A stretch of 64,000 nucleotides of DNA from Sphingobacterium phlebotomi (GCF_008180195.1 NZ_VTAV01000001.1:372001-436000); one strand, 5' to 3'. Counted from the stretch's first letter, positions 1 through 9,802 are shown. Notes: a model not told the origin generated them from the letters alone. Numbers and translations are program-made.

Positions 1-281
1 ACGTTGAATACACGACCTTTGATTTCTTCGCCAACAGGCATTTTAATCGGAGCACCAGTGTCGAACACTTTCATTCCGCGAACCAAACCTTCGGTTGCAT
101 CCATGGCGATAGTACGAACACGATCCTCACCTAAGTGTTGTTGAACTTCCAAAACGATGCGTTGGCCATTGTCTTTCTCAATATACAAGGCGTCGTAAAT
201 CTTCGGAAGATTGTCATTGTCGGCGAAGTTGACGTCAACTACTGGGCCGATAATCTGCGCTATTTTACCAATATTGGGCAT
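1..281 (-). CDS. atpD: F1 ATP synthase subunit beta, N-terminal part (cut by window edge)
   Basis: Reading the minus strand from the ATG at 281-279 gives a protein beginning [20 protein letters not shown], followed by stretches such as [15 protein letters not shown] and [16 protein letters not shown]. These are the beta-barrel N-terminal domain of the catalytic beta subunit of the F-type ATP synthase, which makes ATP at the inner membrane using the proton gradient. Only the first 93 codons are present; the nucleotide-binding core lies beyond position 1. A good Bacteroidota promoter (350-380) lies about 70 bp upstream. Identification is from the protein sequence and is secure. It is a housekeeping gene and marks the left border of the accessory region. 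Confidence 0.95.
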   Translation of the reverse strand, partial: MPNIGKIAQIIGPVVDVNFADNDNLPKIYDALYIEKDNGQRIVLEVQQHLGEDRVRTIAMDATEGLVRGMKVFDTGAPIKMPVGEEIKGRVFN

Positions 282-616
282 ATTATAGGGACTAAATAAT
301 TATTAATCAATTTACAGCAAATGATTTTATACATCCGCATTTTGGAATGCAAAAATAAGCTATATCTTATTAAAAGCAAAACGCTTATTGATAATATTTT
401 ATTTTTCTTTTTTTCTCTCAAAAAAAGAAACAAAAAAAGTCGTCGCTTAAAAATTTGATGCGTCCCTCTACCCCGCACCTTTCCCGCATCGAGAATAGTT
501 TTGAAAGGATAGGGTAATACTAAGCATGAGTTTCTACAGATTTCAAAATTTTTGATGCGACCTATAAAGTTAAGGAGAGATAGTGCAATGGTGTATAGTT
601 CAATTGTATTGAGCGG
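282..616. other. Intergenic region between atpD and the phosphoesterase gene
   Basis: Both flanking genes are on the minus strand, so this holds the atpD promoter (350-380) and the 3' end of the phosphoesterase transcript. A short direct repeat is visible: AATTTGATGCG near 450 and AATTTTTGATGCG near 548. I see no convincing terminator hairpin and no supported gene; an open frame at 260-478 overlaps the atpD start and looks spurious. Confidence 0.5.
350..380 (-). promoter_or_regulatory. Bacteroidota-type promoter for atpD
   Basis: On the minus strand there is TTTG at 380-377, a 19-base spacer and TATTTTTG at 357-350. This matches the Bacteroidota primary sigma factor consensus (TTTG, 19-21 bases, TAnnTTTG). 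Transcription would start near 343, giving a leader of about 60 bases before the atpD ATG at 281. The call is based on motif and spacing only. Confidence 0.6.
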
Positions 617-2026
617 TTAAGCGAGTTGAATATCTTCCGTATATTCATTGCCAAATCGGTCAGTGACGACAATCTTCACTGTTTTAGCATCGGTTTGGGT
701 GTAAAACAAATGATCTGTCCGTCCAGGTTCAACCCAGGCTCTGCGTTCTTTTGGTCGTTCTTTTCCTTTATAAAGGGAAACAGCCAGTTCATCGAAACCT
801 TTGGTTTGCTCTAAGTCACCTTTGGCAACACCGTCGGCAAACCAAATCACTTTCCACGCAGGATCATAATTCCATACATTCACCATGATGCGGTTCATGC
901 CTCCACTGAGTTTTTGGACGCTGCTACGGAATTGGTAATTGCGATCTTTACCGATGGATTTATAAAACCAGTTTACCGATGTTCCATCCACTTCAAAGAC
1001 CCCATAACCGCGGGGGGTGCCGTCTGTGCAAACCGGTCCTGTCCACCAGGCACCGCAAAGTGTCGCATGGGTATGCTCATATATATTTCCGTTAACATGG
1101 TTCGTGTTTCGGTGGGTATGACCGGAAAGAACATGAATCTGTTGAAAGTCCTCAAAAAGAGCATACAGTTCATCACGGTTTTTTACGCTATTGTAGATCG
1201 GAATATGCACGCTAATGATTAACACGTGGTCTTTAGGGACGTGCTGCAGATCTTTTTTCAGCCAGGAAAGTTGTTCGGCACTGATGTGACCGTCGTATTG
1301 CTTGATGCGGGTGTAACGAATGGTGTCTAATACCACGTAATGTACTTTCCCTCGGTTAAACGAATAATAGGAGGGGCCAAAATGCGCTTTAAATAGTGCT
1401 GCGTCATCGGATTCATTAGCGGTCACTTCCTGTTTATCGTGGTTTCCGATCGTCTGAAAGAAGGGGATGCCTACCTTGCCTATCGTTTCTTTGTAATCTT
1501 GCCACAACTTTGGTGTGTCCCAAATGGAATCTCCCAAACTGATGCCGTGAAACTTTTCCTTGGGCATGGATGCGAGAAATTGTGCTATGTCCGGAAGCGA
1601 TTCTTGCCGAAGCTGCCGAACGTCTTCCTTATCCCGTATCTGTGGGTCGCCTAAGGCGAGGAAATAGTGGTGATGATCGTTATAGGTCGTTTTTTCCAAC
1701 TCAAAATTATACGCCCCACTGTCTGGTAAACGGTAAATAGCCGCGAAACCATGCACGTTTTTTATGTTATAGCCTGATGGATTCGATAAGAAAATATGCT
1801 TCGCATTGTGGTGCAGCTGTAAGGTGTATCTTCCCCTTCTGTCGCTTACGGCCACATTGTATCCGTCGGATACAATCGCATTAGCAATATTTTTTCGGCG
1901 TGCCCTGATCCGCCCCTTGATTAACTTTCCGCTGTCTTGTGGCGATACAACGGCGAAAGCTTTACCCGAAAGATAAAGTCCGCCAATGAGTAATCCGGAT
2001 GATTTTAAGAAACTTCTTCTATTCAT
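617..2026 (-). CDS. Tat-exported calcineurin-like phosphoesterase
   Basis: A 469-residue protein with a twin-arginine signal at its start (NRRSFLKSSGLL). It has an N-terminal beta-sandwich-like domain (about residues 35-115), a central calcineurin-type metallophosphoesterase domain with the metal-binding motifs GDPQ (about 126), GDSIWD (about 164), GNHD (about 194) and SGHTH (about 301), and a C-terminal domain. Proteins with this layout hydrolyse phosphomonoesters or diesters outside the cytoplasm; the exact substrate cannot be told. It lies 11 bp downstream of the phospholipase C gene on the same strand, so both are probably in one transcript. Together they could strip phosphate from phospholipid head groups: the phospholipase would release phosphocholine and this enzyme could hydrolyse it. 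That pathway is inference. Confidence 0.85.
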   Translation of the reverse strand: MNRRSFLKSSGLLIGGLYLSGKAFAVVSPQDSGKLIKGRIRARRKNIANAIVSDGYNVAVSDRRGRYTLQLHHNAKHIFLSNPSGYNIKNVHGFAAIYRLPDSGAYNFELEKTTYNDHHHYFLALGDPQIRDKEDVRQLRQESLPDIAQFLASMPKEKFHGISLGDSIWDTPKLWQDYKETIGKVGIPFFQTIGNHDKQEVTANESDDAALFKAHFGPSYYSFNRGKVHYVVLDTIRYTRIKQYDGHISAEQLSWLKKDLQHVPKDHVLIISVHIPIYNSVKNRDELYALFEDFQQIHVLSGHTHRNTNHVNGNIYEHTHATLCGAWWTGPVCTDGTPRGYGVFEVDGTSVNWFYKSIGKDRNYQFRSSVQKLSGGMNRIMVNVWNYDPAWKVIWFADGVAKGDLEQTKGFDELAVSLYKGKERPKERRAWVEPGRTDHLFYTQTDAKTVKIVVTDRFGNEYTEDIQLA

Positions 2027-2037
2027 ATTCAGTTAAT

Positions 2038-4527
2038 TTATACTTGTGCTATCTGTGGATCTGTATATCCCAAATGGTTTGTTTCAACTCGTCCGGCGTA
2101 GGCCCAAAGAAAATCTGGATAGCCGTTTAAGGTTATTTCAAGGTCATACCAATGTTGACTGGCTTGTAAATCGACGAGTTCTACGTGTCGCTTTCCAGCA
2201 GCCACATGTATCTCTCTTATTTCTTGCCCATAGCCTTTGTCCCGTATATATAGCTGTATTGTTTCGTGTGACGTGTTTTCGAGCAATAACTGAATCTTTC
2301 CTGTGAAGTTTTTGTCCTGTCGTTCATATCTCAAAGATGGCCATACGGGAACGGACTTATGTTTGTTTTTAAAACGTCGGAAAAAACCATTAGGACCATG
2401 TACGTGTAGATCAATTCCTTGGCTTGGGGTATAGGTAAACCTATCGGAGAGGGTGTCACCAGCCTTGACGGCATATTGGCGTATGGTTCCATCCACATAT
2501 ACTGTAAAAGGCGCGCCGGAACTTCTGTCACCAAAAATAGCGTTGTCGACATGCAAGCCCAGGTCAAATGCTTCTCCTGCTATTTTTCCCTCGACGTATA
2601 ATTCATAAGGTAAAGGGCATGAAGGACGTATTCCGTTCTCTTGTTTGGGCATGAGCGCGACATGATGTGGATGCGCTTTACCTGTTGTTAAATCCGATGC
2701 TGTAAGCTGTCCAAAGGTCGGTAGTGCCTTATGTTGTGTTTGGTGGATGTTTTCTAAATAGGAATCGCGGTTTAGGAATGGAAGTTTATCGTTTGCTTTC
2801 TCTTGATTGACGCTGCTAAATATAGATGTCAGATCACCACAAATCGTCCGCCGCCAATCGCTGATTTGGTTTGATGCGATAGCACGGTTAAATTTATGGC
2901 TCAGGAATTTTTCCAGAAACTGTAAAGTGGACGTATGGTCGAATACCTGTGAACAAACTTTACCTCCTTTGCTCCATGGCGATGCGACTATCAGGGGAAC
3001 CCGATAGCCTAACCCGATTGGACCTGTGCGGGCTGTTTTTTTACTCCTGCCTTCTGCGAGTTCTTGTTCTGCTGTGATATACTCTATAGCCGGATCTATC
3101 CCTGCAGAGCATTTTCCGCTATTGGCCACATAAGGGTTTGGGGGTGTAAAGGGAGGGATATGATCAAAGTAGCCATCATTCTCATCGTATGTCAAAATGA
3201 AGATGGTTTTTTGCCAAACCTTGGGGTTTTGGGTGAGGATATCGATAATTTCCGAGATATACCAGGATCCATACCAAGGTGAACTGGGATGGTCCGAATA
3301 ACGCTGTGCTGGTATTAACCAGGATACCGTAGGTAATTCTCCCCGTTGCACATCTTGCCGAAATTGGTGAAGTATATCGCCTTTTGGAATATCCATTTCC
3401 TGTTTTTTGCCTTTATGATCCGTATATTGGAGTTTGTCGAGACGACGATAATCTGGATCATTTTTATTGGTGATAAAAGCCTTTTGATAAAGGTTTTTCT
3501 CTCGTTGAGGAAGTTTGTCGAAGTTGGATTGAGACCAGGTTTTTAGCTCTTGTTCGGCATTTTTTAAGACCTTTTTTTTCTGGTCTAGGGCATGCTGCAC
3601 TTTACTATATTGTTTATCTTCGCGCGGTATTTTTTGTAGCTTTTTTTCAAGATCGGCAATTTCCTTTGGCAATTTATTAGCTTGTATGCTTAGATTTTTG
3701 ACATAGCGATCGGAAAACTGAACATTGTATTTCTGAAATCGTTCGAGTGGATTACAGCTAAAACTAGCAAGCCAAGAGCGTTCTTCTCCACTAAAACCGC
3801 CGCCGCAGCTCACGTCGTTTTGATAAATTTTCCATGGGATTCCGGCATCTTCAAGTAGTTCGGGGAACGTTGGCCATTTTCCCGCGCCAAAAGGTAATTC
3901 GTTCCGCATTTCGGCTTTGGCATTTTTGTGCTGTTCTGTTCTTACCGTGCCGGTCCAAAAGAAAAACCGATTGGGCCAGGTACTGGTCATTGCTGAACAA
4001 AAATGTTGATCACAAATCGTAAATGCATCGGCCAGCGCATAGTTGAATGGAATATCCTGCCTATTGTAATACCCCATTGTCAGCGGCATATTGGAATAAT
4101 CTTTTCCCACTCGTTTGGCTTCGATCCAACCGTCGTAATGGCCTGCATTAAAGGCATCTACTTGGCTATGTCTGGAATGAGGTACCGCACCCATCCACGT
4201 CGATTTGGAATCCATTAGATTTAGCCGAAATGGAGCATAGGTATTGCCTTGTTTATCGGGTTGGAACCAAACCGGATTTCCATTGGGAAGTCGTATATAC
4301 CTAGGGTCGTTAAAACCCCTTACGCCTTGTAGTGCACCAAATCCATGATCAAAGGATCGATTTTCTTGCATCAAGATAACGACATGTTCCGCATCCATAA
4401 ATGTACTTCCAGGTATCGGTTCAATGGCTAGGGCCCGCTGTATTGCAGCTGGAATAGTGTGTTCGATTCCCGCCATTCCTGTAAGCAATAATGCCTTTTT
4501 TAGAAAATCTCTTCGTTGATTGTTCAT
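2038..4527 (-). CDS. Phosphocholine-specific phospholipase C (non-haemolytic type), Tat-exported
   Basis: An 829-residue protein with a twin-arginine signal (QRRDFLKKALLLTGMAG) and the phosphoesterase-family opening VVILMQENRSFDHGFGALQG, typical of bacterial phosphocholine-specific phospholipase C and acid phosphatases of that superfamily. Further family landmarks are STWPNRFFFWTGT, FILTYDENDGYFDHIPP and the C-terminal beta-sandwich repeats (about 640-820). The length fits the family. A charged, probably coiled-coil insertion lies at about residues 275-345. The enzyme would cleave phosphatidylcholine or similar lipids to diacylglycerol and phosphocholine outside the inner membrane. It sits between a SusC/SusD pair upstream and a phosphoesterase downstream. 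A hairpin (4668-4703) separates it from susD, so it may be partly independently expressed. Confidence 0.9.
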   Translation of the reverse strand: MNNQRRDFLKKALLLTGMAGIEHTIPAAIQRALAIEPIPGSTFMDAEHVVILMQENRSFDHGFGALQGVRGFNDPRYIRLPNGNPVWFQPDKQGNTYAPFRLNLMDSKSTWMGAVPHSRHSQVDAFNAGHYDGWIEAKRVGKDYSNMPLTMGYYNRQDIPFNYALADAFTICDQHFCSAMTSTWPNRFFFWTGTVRTEQHKNAKAEMRNELPFGAGKWPTFPELLEDAGIPWKIYQNDVSCGGGFSGEERSWLASFSCNPLERFQKYNVQFSDRYVKNLSIQANKLPKEIADLEKKLQKIPREDKQYSKVQHALDQKKKVLKNAEQELKTWSQSNFDKLPQREKNLYQKAFITNKNDPDYRRLDKLQYTDHKGKKQEMDIPKGDILHQFRQDVQRGELPTVSWLIPAQRYSDHPSSPWYGSWYISEIIDILTQNPKVWQKTIFILTYDENDGYFDHIPPFTPPNPYVANSGKCSAGIDPAIEYITAEQELAEGRSKKTARTGPIGLGYRVPLIVASPWSKGGKVCSQVFDHTSTLQFLEKFLSHKFNRAIASNQISDWRRTICGDLTSIFSSVNQEKANDKLPFLNRDSYLENIHQTQHKALPTFGQLTASDLTTGKAHPHHVALMPKQENGIRPSCPLPYELYVEGKIAGEAFDLGLHVDNAIFGDRSSGAPFTVYVDGTIRQYAVKAGDTLSDRFTYTPSQGIDLHVHGPNGFFRRFKNKHKSVPVWPSLRYERQDKNFTGKIQLLLENTSHETIQLYIRDKGYGQEIREIHVAAGKRHVELVDLQASQHWYDLEITLNGYPDFLWAYAGRVETNHLGYTDPQIAQV

Positions 4528-4667
4528 CGTATTTCGGTTTAATTTCTTGTTTGCCCTGTATTATATATTATACCAGCCCGTTTTGCTAATATCAGAAAGT
4601 ATTTCGTTTTTTTTCGTTTTATAACGGTTTTTTTACGTTATAAGGTTTTGTGCAGCAGAGAACATAA

Positions 4668-4703
4668 AAAAATAGAGGCGTTAAAACCAACGCCTCTATT
4701 TTT
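4668..4703 (-). terminator. Strong hairpin between susD and the phospholipase C gene
   Basis: Perfect 15-bp inverted repeat, 4668-4682 against 4689-4703, with loop AAAACC. The stem core is AGAGGCGTT/AACGCCTCT and both flanks are A/T runs, so it can act as an intrinsic terminator in either direction. On the minus strand it follows the susD stop by about 20 bp. It probably ends or attenuates the susCD transcript before the phospholipase gene. Confidence 0.7.
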
Positions 4704-4722
4704 ATGATTACAATGTGCTATT

Positions 4723-6213
4723 TTATTTTTCCCACCAGACTCTAGATAATGGAGAATCTCCATGCTCTAGTTTATCGGATGCGATTCGGTAATTTTCCGG
4801 ATTGGTTATCGATAACCTGTCGTGGTACATAAACCGTTTTGGCATTTCGCCACCGTGGAGCATATACTCTGTTTTTGGAAGAACAGGGTATCCTGTTCTA
4901 CGGTGCTCAAACCACTGTTGGTAATCACACATGTACAATGCAAGATATTTTTGATTCATGATCCGCTCCAACGTTCCGTTAAAAGATGTTAACGGATTTT
5001 CAAAGTAAGCTTCACCAGGAGACGGTATGCCAATCCATTGGGTAATGCCTGCTATGGTTCCTTTTTTATAGGCTTCTTCGGCGTTATTCAAATCTCCGAA
5101 GTGAAGATATACTTCACTTTTGATAAATTCGACTTCGGCATAAGGCATGATAATTTCATGGACAACCGTTCCGAGTGATTCCGGTATCATCAGATCCGGG
5201 TTGGGGATGCTGGGGGTGAATGGAAAAGTGGCTGCCGGGGCGTGGGCTGCCGGAATGCCTTTATACCCAAGATCTTCTTTTTCAGGGACAGAAAGCGCCC
5301 TACTCATAAAGAAAGGTCGTCTCGGGTCTTCGTAATCATTCAGCATGTTTACAAAAAACTCAGCTTTTGTAATCGTAAGCGTATAATCCTGTCGTCTGTT
5401 CCAAGCATAATTAAAAGGACTCAGACCACTAATCTTTAGTATGGCGGCGTCAGCATTGCTTTCGAAAACAGGGTATTTGTCTGGAGCTTCGATAATTTCC
5501 TTTAATCGATCGTAGCTGTTCATTTCTGTTCTTTTACTTGTGCGTAAAAGTAAGCGCATCAATAAGGAGTTATTGAACTTTCTCCATTTTTCTTTTGTAG
5601 TAATATTCTCATTGTTGTCTCCGCTGTTACCAAACAATATGTCGTTATTCGACATTTCACTCTCGGTAGTGGCGTAAATATCGTTAGCCTCTTCCAAGCC
5701 ATCAATGAGTGCTCGGTATATCGTTTCTTGTTCATCAAATATTGGGGTAGAGATTCCATCATCCAATTGGATGGCTTCGCTGAAAGGAACATCCCCAAAA
5801 GCATCCGTGAGCATGCCTATACTGTAAGCTTGAAGTGTTTTGGCAACGGCGAGGTATACCGGTTGGTCGGTATTAATGGCAGCCTCTTCCATTTCTCTGA
5901 TGCTGCGGAGCCAAGTGTATCCCTTGTTCCATGTGCCGTTTCCCGCTGTCGGTGTAATATCGTAGCGGTGGACTCCTGTTGCGGTTGCCGGGTAGGGGAA
6001 GCCAACCTGCATAAGCTGCCAGGTGAAGTCGTAGTTCCGGTTACTGCTGAACGTACCCATATCGTAAAGTAATGGGTTCATTAAGGCGTTTGGCACAACG
6101 ACATCTATATTGTTGGGGTCTACATTCATGTCTTCAAAGTGGCTACAAGAGGACATCATAAATACGGTACTTAGGGTTGCCGGAAGAATATAGGTGTTAA
6201 AAATACTTTTCAT
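4723..6213 (-). CDS. SusD/RagB-like nutrient-binding outer membrane lipoprotein
   Basis: A 496-residue protein with a lipoprotein signal (lipobox region MMSSCSH, Cys at about residue 23) and the alpha-helical TPR-like architecture of the SusD_2 / SusD-RagB outer membrane lipoprotein type (TLQAYSIGMLTDAFGDVPFSEA; C-terminal NQKYLALYMCDYQQWFEHRRTGYP). It would sit on the cell surface as the lid of the adjacent SusC channel (32 bp upstream in transcription order). The linked genes encode a phospholipase and a phosphoesterase rather than glycosidases, so its ligand is more likely a phosphorylated compound or lipid-derived product than a sugar; that is inference from context. Confidence 0.88.
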   Translation of the reverse strand: MKSIFNTYILPATLSTVFMMSSCSHFEDMNVDPNNIDVVVPNALMNPLLYDMGTFSSNRNYDFTWQLMQVGFPYPATATGVHRYDITPTAGNGTWNKGYTWLRSIREMEEAAINTDQPVYLAVAKTLQAYSIGMLTDAFGDVPFSEAIQLDDGISTPIFDEQETIYRALIDGLEEANDIYATTESEMSNNDILFGNSGDNNENITTKEKWRKFNNSLLMRLLLRTSKRTEMNSYDRLKEIIEAPDKYPVFESNADAAILKISGLSPFNYAWNRRQDYTLTITKAEFFVNMLNDYEDPRRPFFMSRALSVPEKEDLGYKGIPAAHAPAATFPFTPSIPNPDLMIPESLGTVVHEIIMPYAEVEFIKSEVYLHFGDLNNAEEAYKKGTIAGITQWIGIPSPGEAYFENPLTSFNGTLERIMNQKYLALYMCDYQQWFEHRRTGYPVLPKTEYMLHGGEMPKRFMYHDRLSITNPENYRIASDKLEHGDSPLSRVWWEK

Positions 6214-6245
6214 GATCTTTTTGTTAAATGCTATGCCTTTATATG

Positions 6246-9200
6246 TTATAGCGTTAAATTCAGATTAAAACCAAATGTACGGGGTGTCGGAAGCTGTCCC
6301 ATTTCCACTCCGGGCATAATAGTGGCCCCGTTAAGCGCAGCAGTCTCCGGATCAAATATAGGGAACTTCGATATCAGCAAAAGATCCCGACCGTAAAGCG
6401 CAACAGATAACCCTGACAAACGCATGCGCTCGGTAACTTCGCGCGGAAAAGTATACTGGAGACGAACCTCACGTAGCTTTAGATACGAAGCGTCCAAGCT
6501 ATTGGTTTCTATATTGGCTCTACGGTAATAGTCTCCATAATAGGACTGTACCGGAACCTGAGTGGTATTGGGCGAGTAGCTGCCATCCGCATTTTGGATA
6601 ACACCATCGCCTATTATATATCCTTCATCACGACCTGGTAACGTATGTTTTAGCTTTCCCTGTTCTGTCATTTTATGGTGTGTCTGCGAGTATACGATAC
6701 CGCCATATTGCCCGTCAACTAAAACGCTAAGCATGTAGTTTTTGTAACGAAACTCGTTATGAAAGCCACCGCGCCATGCTGGATAGGCGTTCCCGATATA
6801 TTTCATCGGAGATCTAACAGAATGCCCAGATGAGGCATCAAAAATAACTTGACCATCTTCATTTCTGACCAAACCAGCACCCCAAATGTCGCCGGTTGTA
6901 CCTCCTTCGACCGCGACTATAGATGCGGTTCCGCTCGTCATAATAATCTGTTGCTGGCCTTCGATTTCATCACTTAGTTCTAATATCTTGTTGTTGTTCT
7001 TTGCCCAAGTAATAGTCGGTGTCCAGCTGAAATCACCGCGCACGGGATGACCAGTTAGCATAATTTCAACTCCGTCATTCCGGATCTTTCCGCCGTTTAT
7101 AAAAGCGTAGCTATAGCCAGTAGTGATATCTACAGGCACGCGTAATACTTGATTGTTTGTCGTGTTATAATAATAATTCACGTCTGCCGTCAAGCGGTTG
7201 TTGAACAGAGAAAAGTTGATTCCCGATTCAAAAGAGTTGGAAGTTTCTGGTTTTAGCTCGGCGTTATTTCTCGTACTCGGAGGCGTAACCGATCCGGGGA
7301 ATACACTTTGCGTATATACTTTGTAAAGTTGATATGGATCGGTGTCATTTCCTACTTGCGCATAAGACAGTCGGAGTTTTGCGAAAGACACCGCTTTGGG
7401 CAACGTGAAAATATCGGACAAAATAAAGCTTGAACTAATAGAGGGATAAAAATAGGAATTGTTGCCTTTGGGAAGGGTAGACGTCCAGTCGTTTCTGGCG
7501 GTAAGGTCAACAAATATCTTGTCGTCGAAAGAGAAGTTGGCTAATCCATATAGACCGTTCACTTGCTTTTCCAGTTTGTTGTGTTGCACATATAAATTGT
7601 TTAATGCATTGGAGAGCTTGAATATGTTCGGCAACATTAATCCGTCTGCCGTAACACTTTTCGAGCGGCCTTCTTCTTTCCTTATATTTCCTCCGGCACC
7701 AAGTGTCATCTTAATCCTGTCGCTCAGTTGCTCGTTGTAATTGACTAAGAAGTCGGTATTATGTTCCATCCACATCGCATCTTGTTCTTTATACATACCT
7801 TGTGGATATTGCGCCGTACTCCACGGGCGTTTATTATCCCGGAAGTCCTGTCGGTAGTTCAGCCCTGAGCGGATCATGGCATCCCATTTGTCATTGAATT
7901 GATAATTCAATTGCACGTTCCCCTCAATATTATGGTTTTTTAAACCGTTGGTCATCTCATTGGCAATAATGAAAGGGTTATCGATAAAAGAACTAAACGG
8001 ATGTATCTGCTGGATATATTCCTGTCCGGCCTGCCATCTTGGGCGGTAAACATCGAGATCGATATTTGGGTTTTGGAAGATCATAAAATAGGAAATCGAC
8101 TGGTTATTATACCCTGTTGCCGGTAGGTTGTCACTGGTTTTATTCGTGTACGATATTCTGGAAGAGACGGAGAGTTTATCGGTTACTTCAAACCGGTTGT
8201 TGGCAGATACAACGATACGTTCAAAACCTGTATTCGGCATAATCCACTCATTTTTTGTGTGTCCTAAAGAGAATCTTCCGGTATATTTATCTGTCCCGGC
8301 CTCTATAGCGAGACTGTTCATGAAAGTAGAACCCGTTCGCCAAAAATCCTTGACGTTGTTTTTGTATGGAACCCACGGAAGTCGGGTAGCCGACTGTTCG
8401 CCGGTTGCCGGATCGTATTGAAAATAGGATTGCCCGGCAAACTTTGGACCGAACGCACTTGATGTCGCACCGTTGTGGGTTCCGTCCTCTGAGTCCTGGT
8501 ATGAATAATACAGCTCGCCGTCCGCATTTCGCTGATTGGCACCCTGTCCATATTCATGCTGGAAATCTGGCCAACGTAAAACGTCGTTAATGCTGCTGTT
8601 TGAGTTGAAACTGATGCCCAGTCCCTTTTTTGTTGTTCCGGATTTAGTCGTTACAATCAATGCTCCATTGGCGGCACGGCTTCCGTATAATGCAGTTGCA
8701 GCGGCTCCTTTTAGTACCGAGATGGATTCGATATCATCGGGGTTTAAGTCGCTTAGGCCATTGCCGAAATCAATGGGAACGTCGGCACCGCCTACACCAT
8801 ACGCGTCGTTTACGCCCGAACTCAATTTTCCGTTAACCATGGGGATACCGTCGATGACGATCATCGCCTCGTTATTCCCCGATAGCGAACGGTCGCCTCT
8901 CAAGTTAATGCGCGTAGAATTTATCGGACCTGAACTTGCCTGGGTCAGGTTCAAACCTGCTACTTTTCCTTTCAATCCGTCGCTCCAATTGTTACTGACA
9001 GCATTCGTCAATTCATCTCCTTTGACCGTCGATATGGCATATCCTAAGCCTTTGGCTTCTCTTTCAATTCCGAGTGCTGTTACGACAACTTCTTCTACTT
9101 CTCGCGAACTGGTGGCTAACTGTATCGTACGTGTCCCTCCATTATTAATCTGTTCGGTGTGCGCATTATACCCAATTAATGCGAAAGTAACATTCGCCCC

Positions 9201-9491
9201 CCGGCTTACTTGAATAGAAAAAGCACCCGATTCGTTGGTTGCGCCTAATGATTTTCCTTGGCTGGAAATAGTTACCCCCGATAAGGGCAAGTTAGTTTCT
9301 TGGTCGCGAACCGTTCCCTGAACTGTCATTTGTTCCTGGTTTTGTTGGCTGATGTGCGTTCGTTCAGTATTATTTGCTTCCGCTGATACAAACGGAGCGA
9401 ATAATAGGAACGCAGATAGCTGTAGCATACAACCTCTCTTGGAAATTATATGAAAGCGTTTTCCTCTTTCGTAGCGTAAAGTCCTCATCAT
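6246..9491 (-). CDS. SusC-type TonB-dependent outer membrane receptor (organophosphate-linked locus)
   Basis: A 1081-residue protein with an N-terminal signal segment, a carboxypeptidase-D-like domain (about 55-130: VQGTVRDQETNLPLSGVTI), the TonB box region EEVVVTALGIEREAKGL, a plug domain with the SusC signature ALYGSRAANGALIVTTK (about 266) and a long beta-barrel ending in GFNLNLTL. This is the usual length and layout for SusC proteins, which import ligands using TonB energy. It is the first gene of a minus-strand cluster with susD, a phospholipase C and a phosphoesterase. The start is ATG at 9491; a second ATG follows directly. Confidence 0.93.
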   Translation of the reverse strand: MMRTLRYERGKRFHIISKRGCMLQLSAFLLFAPFVSAEANNTERTHISQQNQEQMTVQGTVRDQETNLPLSGVTISSQGKSLGATNESGAFSIQVSRGANVTFALIGYNAHTEQINNGGTRTIQLATSSREVEEVVVTALGIEREAKGLGYAISTVKGDELTNAVSNNWSDGLKGKVAGLNLTQASSGPINSTRINLRGDRSLSGNNEAMIVIDGIPMVNGKLSSGVNDAYGVGGADVPIDFGNGLSDLNPDDIESISVLKGAAATALYGSRAANGALIVTTKSGTTKKGLGISFNSNSSINDVLRWPDFQHEYGQGANQRNADGELYYSYQDSEDGTHNGATSSAFGPKFAGQSYFQYDPATGEQSATRLPWVPYKNNVKDFWRTGSTFMNSLAIEAGTDKYTGRFSLGHTKNEWIMPNTGFERIVVSANNRFEVTDKLSVSSRISYTNKTSDNLPATGYNNQSISYFMIFQNPNIDLDVYRPRWQAGQEYIQQIHPFSSFIDNPFIIANEMTNGLKNHNIEGNVQLNYQFNDKWDAMIRSGLNYRQDFRDNKRPWSTAQYPQGMYKEQDAMWMEHNTDFLVNYNEQLSDRIKMTLGAGGNIRKEEGRSKSVTADGLMLPNIFKLSNALNNLYVQHNKLEKQVNGLYGLANFSFDDKIFVDLTARNDWTSTLPKGNNSYFYPSISSSFILSDIFTLPKAVSFAKLRLSYAQVGNDTDPYQLYKVYTQSVFPGSVTPPSTRNNAELKPETSNSFESGINFSLFNNRLTADVNYYYNTTNNQVLRVPVDITTGYSYAFINGGKIRNDGVEIMLTGHPVRGDFSWTPTITWAKNNNKILELSDEIEGQQQIIMTSGTASIVAVEGGTTGDIWGAGLVRNEDGQVIFDASSGHSVRSPMKYIGNAYPAWRGGFHNEFRYKNYMLSVLVDGQYGGIVYSQTHHKMTEQGKLKHTLPGRDEGYIIGDGVIQNADGSYSPNTTQVPVQSYYGDYYRRANIETNSLDASYLKLREVRLQYTFPREVTERMRLSGLSVALYGRDLLLISKFPIFDPETAALNGATIMPGVEMGQLPTPRTFGFNLNLTL

Positions 9492-9607
9492 ATTGTTGTT
9501 TTAATAATTTATCTTGATCAGCGTATTAAATATTTTTGTTTACCGCGTTTATTATCGTTGTTTATTGTATATCAATATTTAGCTAGAAAAATAGGTAGCT
9601 CCTCGTA

Positions 9608-9639
9608 CAATATTAAAAACAAAAAGTTGTTTACACAAA
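9608..9639 (-). promoter_or_regulatory. Possible promoter for the minus-strand susC-susD-phospholipase cluster
   Basis: On the minus strand TTTG at 9639-9636 is followed by a 20-base spacer and TAATATTG at 9615-9608, one mismatch from the Bacteroidota -7 consensus TAnnTTTG. The start would be near 9601, about 110 bases before the susC ATG. Motif-based only. Confidence 0.4.
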
Positions 9640-9802
9640 CAAAACGTAAATAAATAACAGAAAATCGCATCAAAACGAAAGTTTTTGATGGTATTGCGAA
9701 ACAATAAAGTAACATAGTTTGCCAAAGTGTGTTATAACGCTGTTGCAATACTAGGAATGACGTGTTAGGGTAATGTTAAGGAAAGGTTATTAAAATATAA
9801 AA

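Noticed and set aside
260..478. Open frame of 72 codons on the minus strand upstream of atpD
   Set aside because: It overlaps the atpD start codon and promoter, is full of low-complexity Lys/Phe runs and has no recognisable start context.
8536..9213. 225-codon plus-strand open frame opposite susC
   Set aside because: Shadow of the SusC coding sequence; composition is Pro/Ser/Thr-rich as expected for an antisense frame and it shows no domain.
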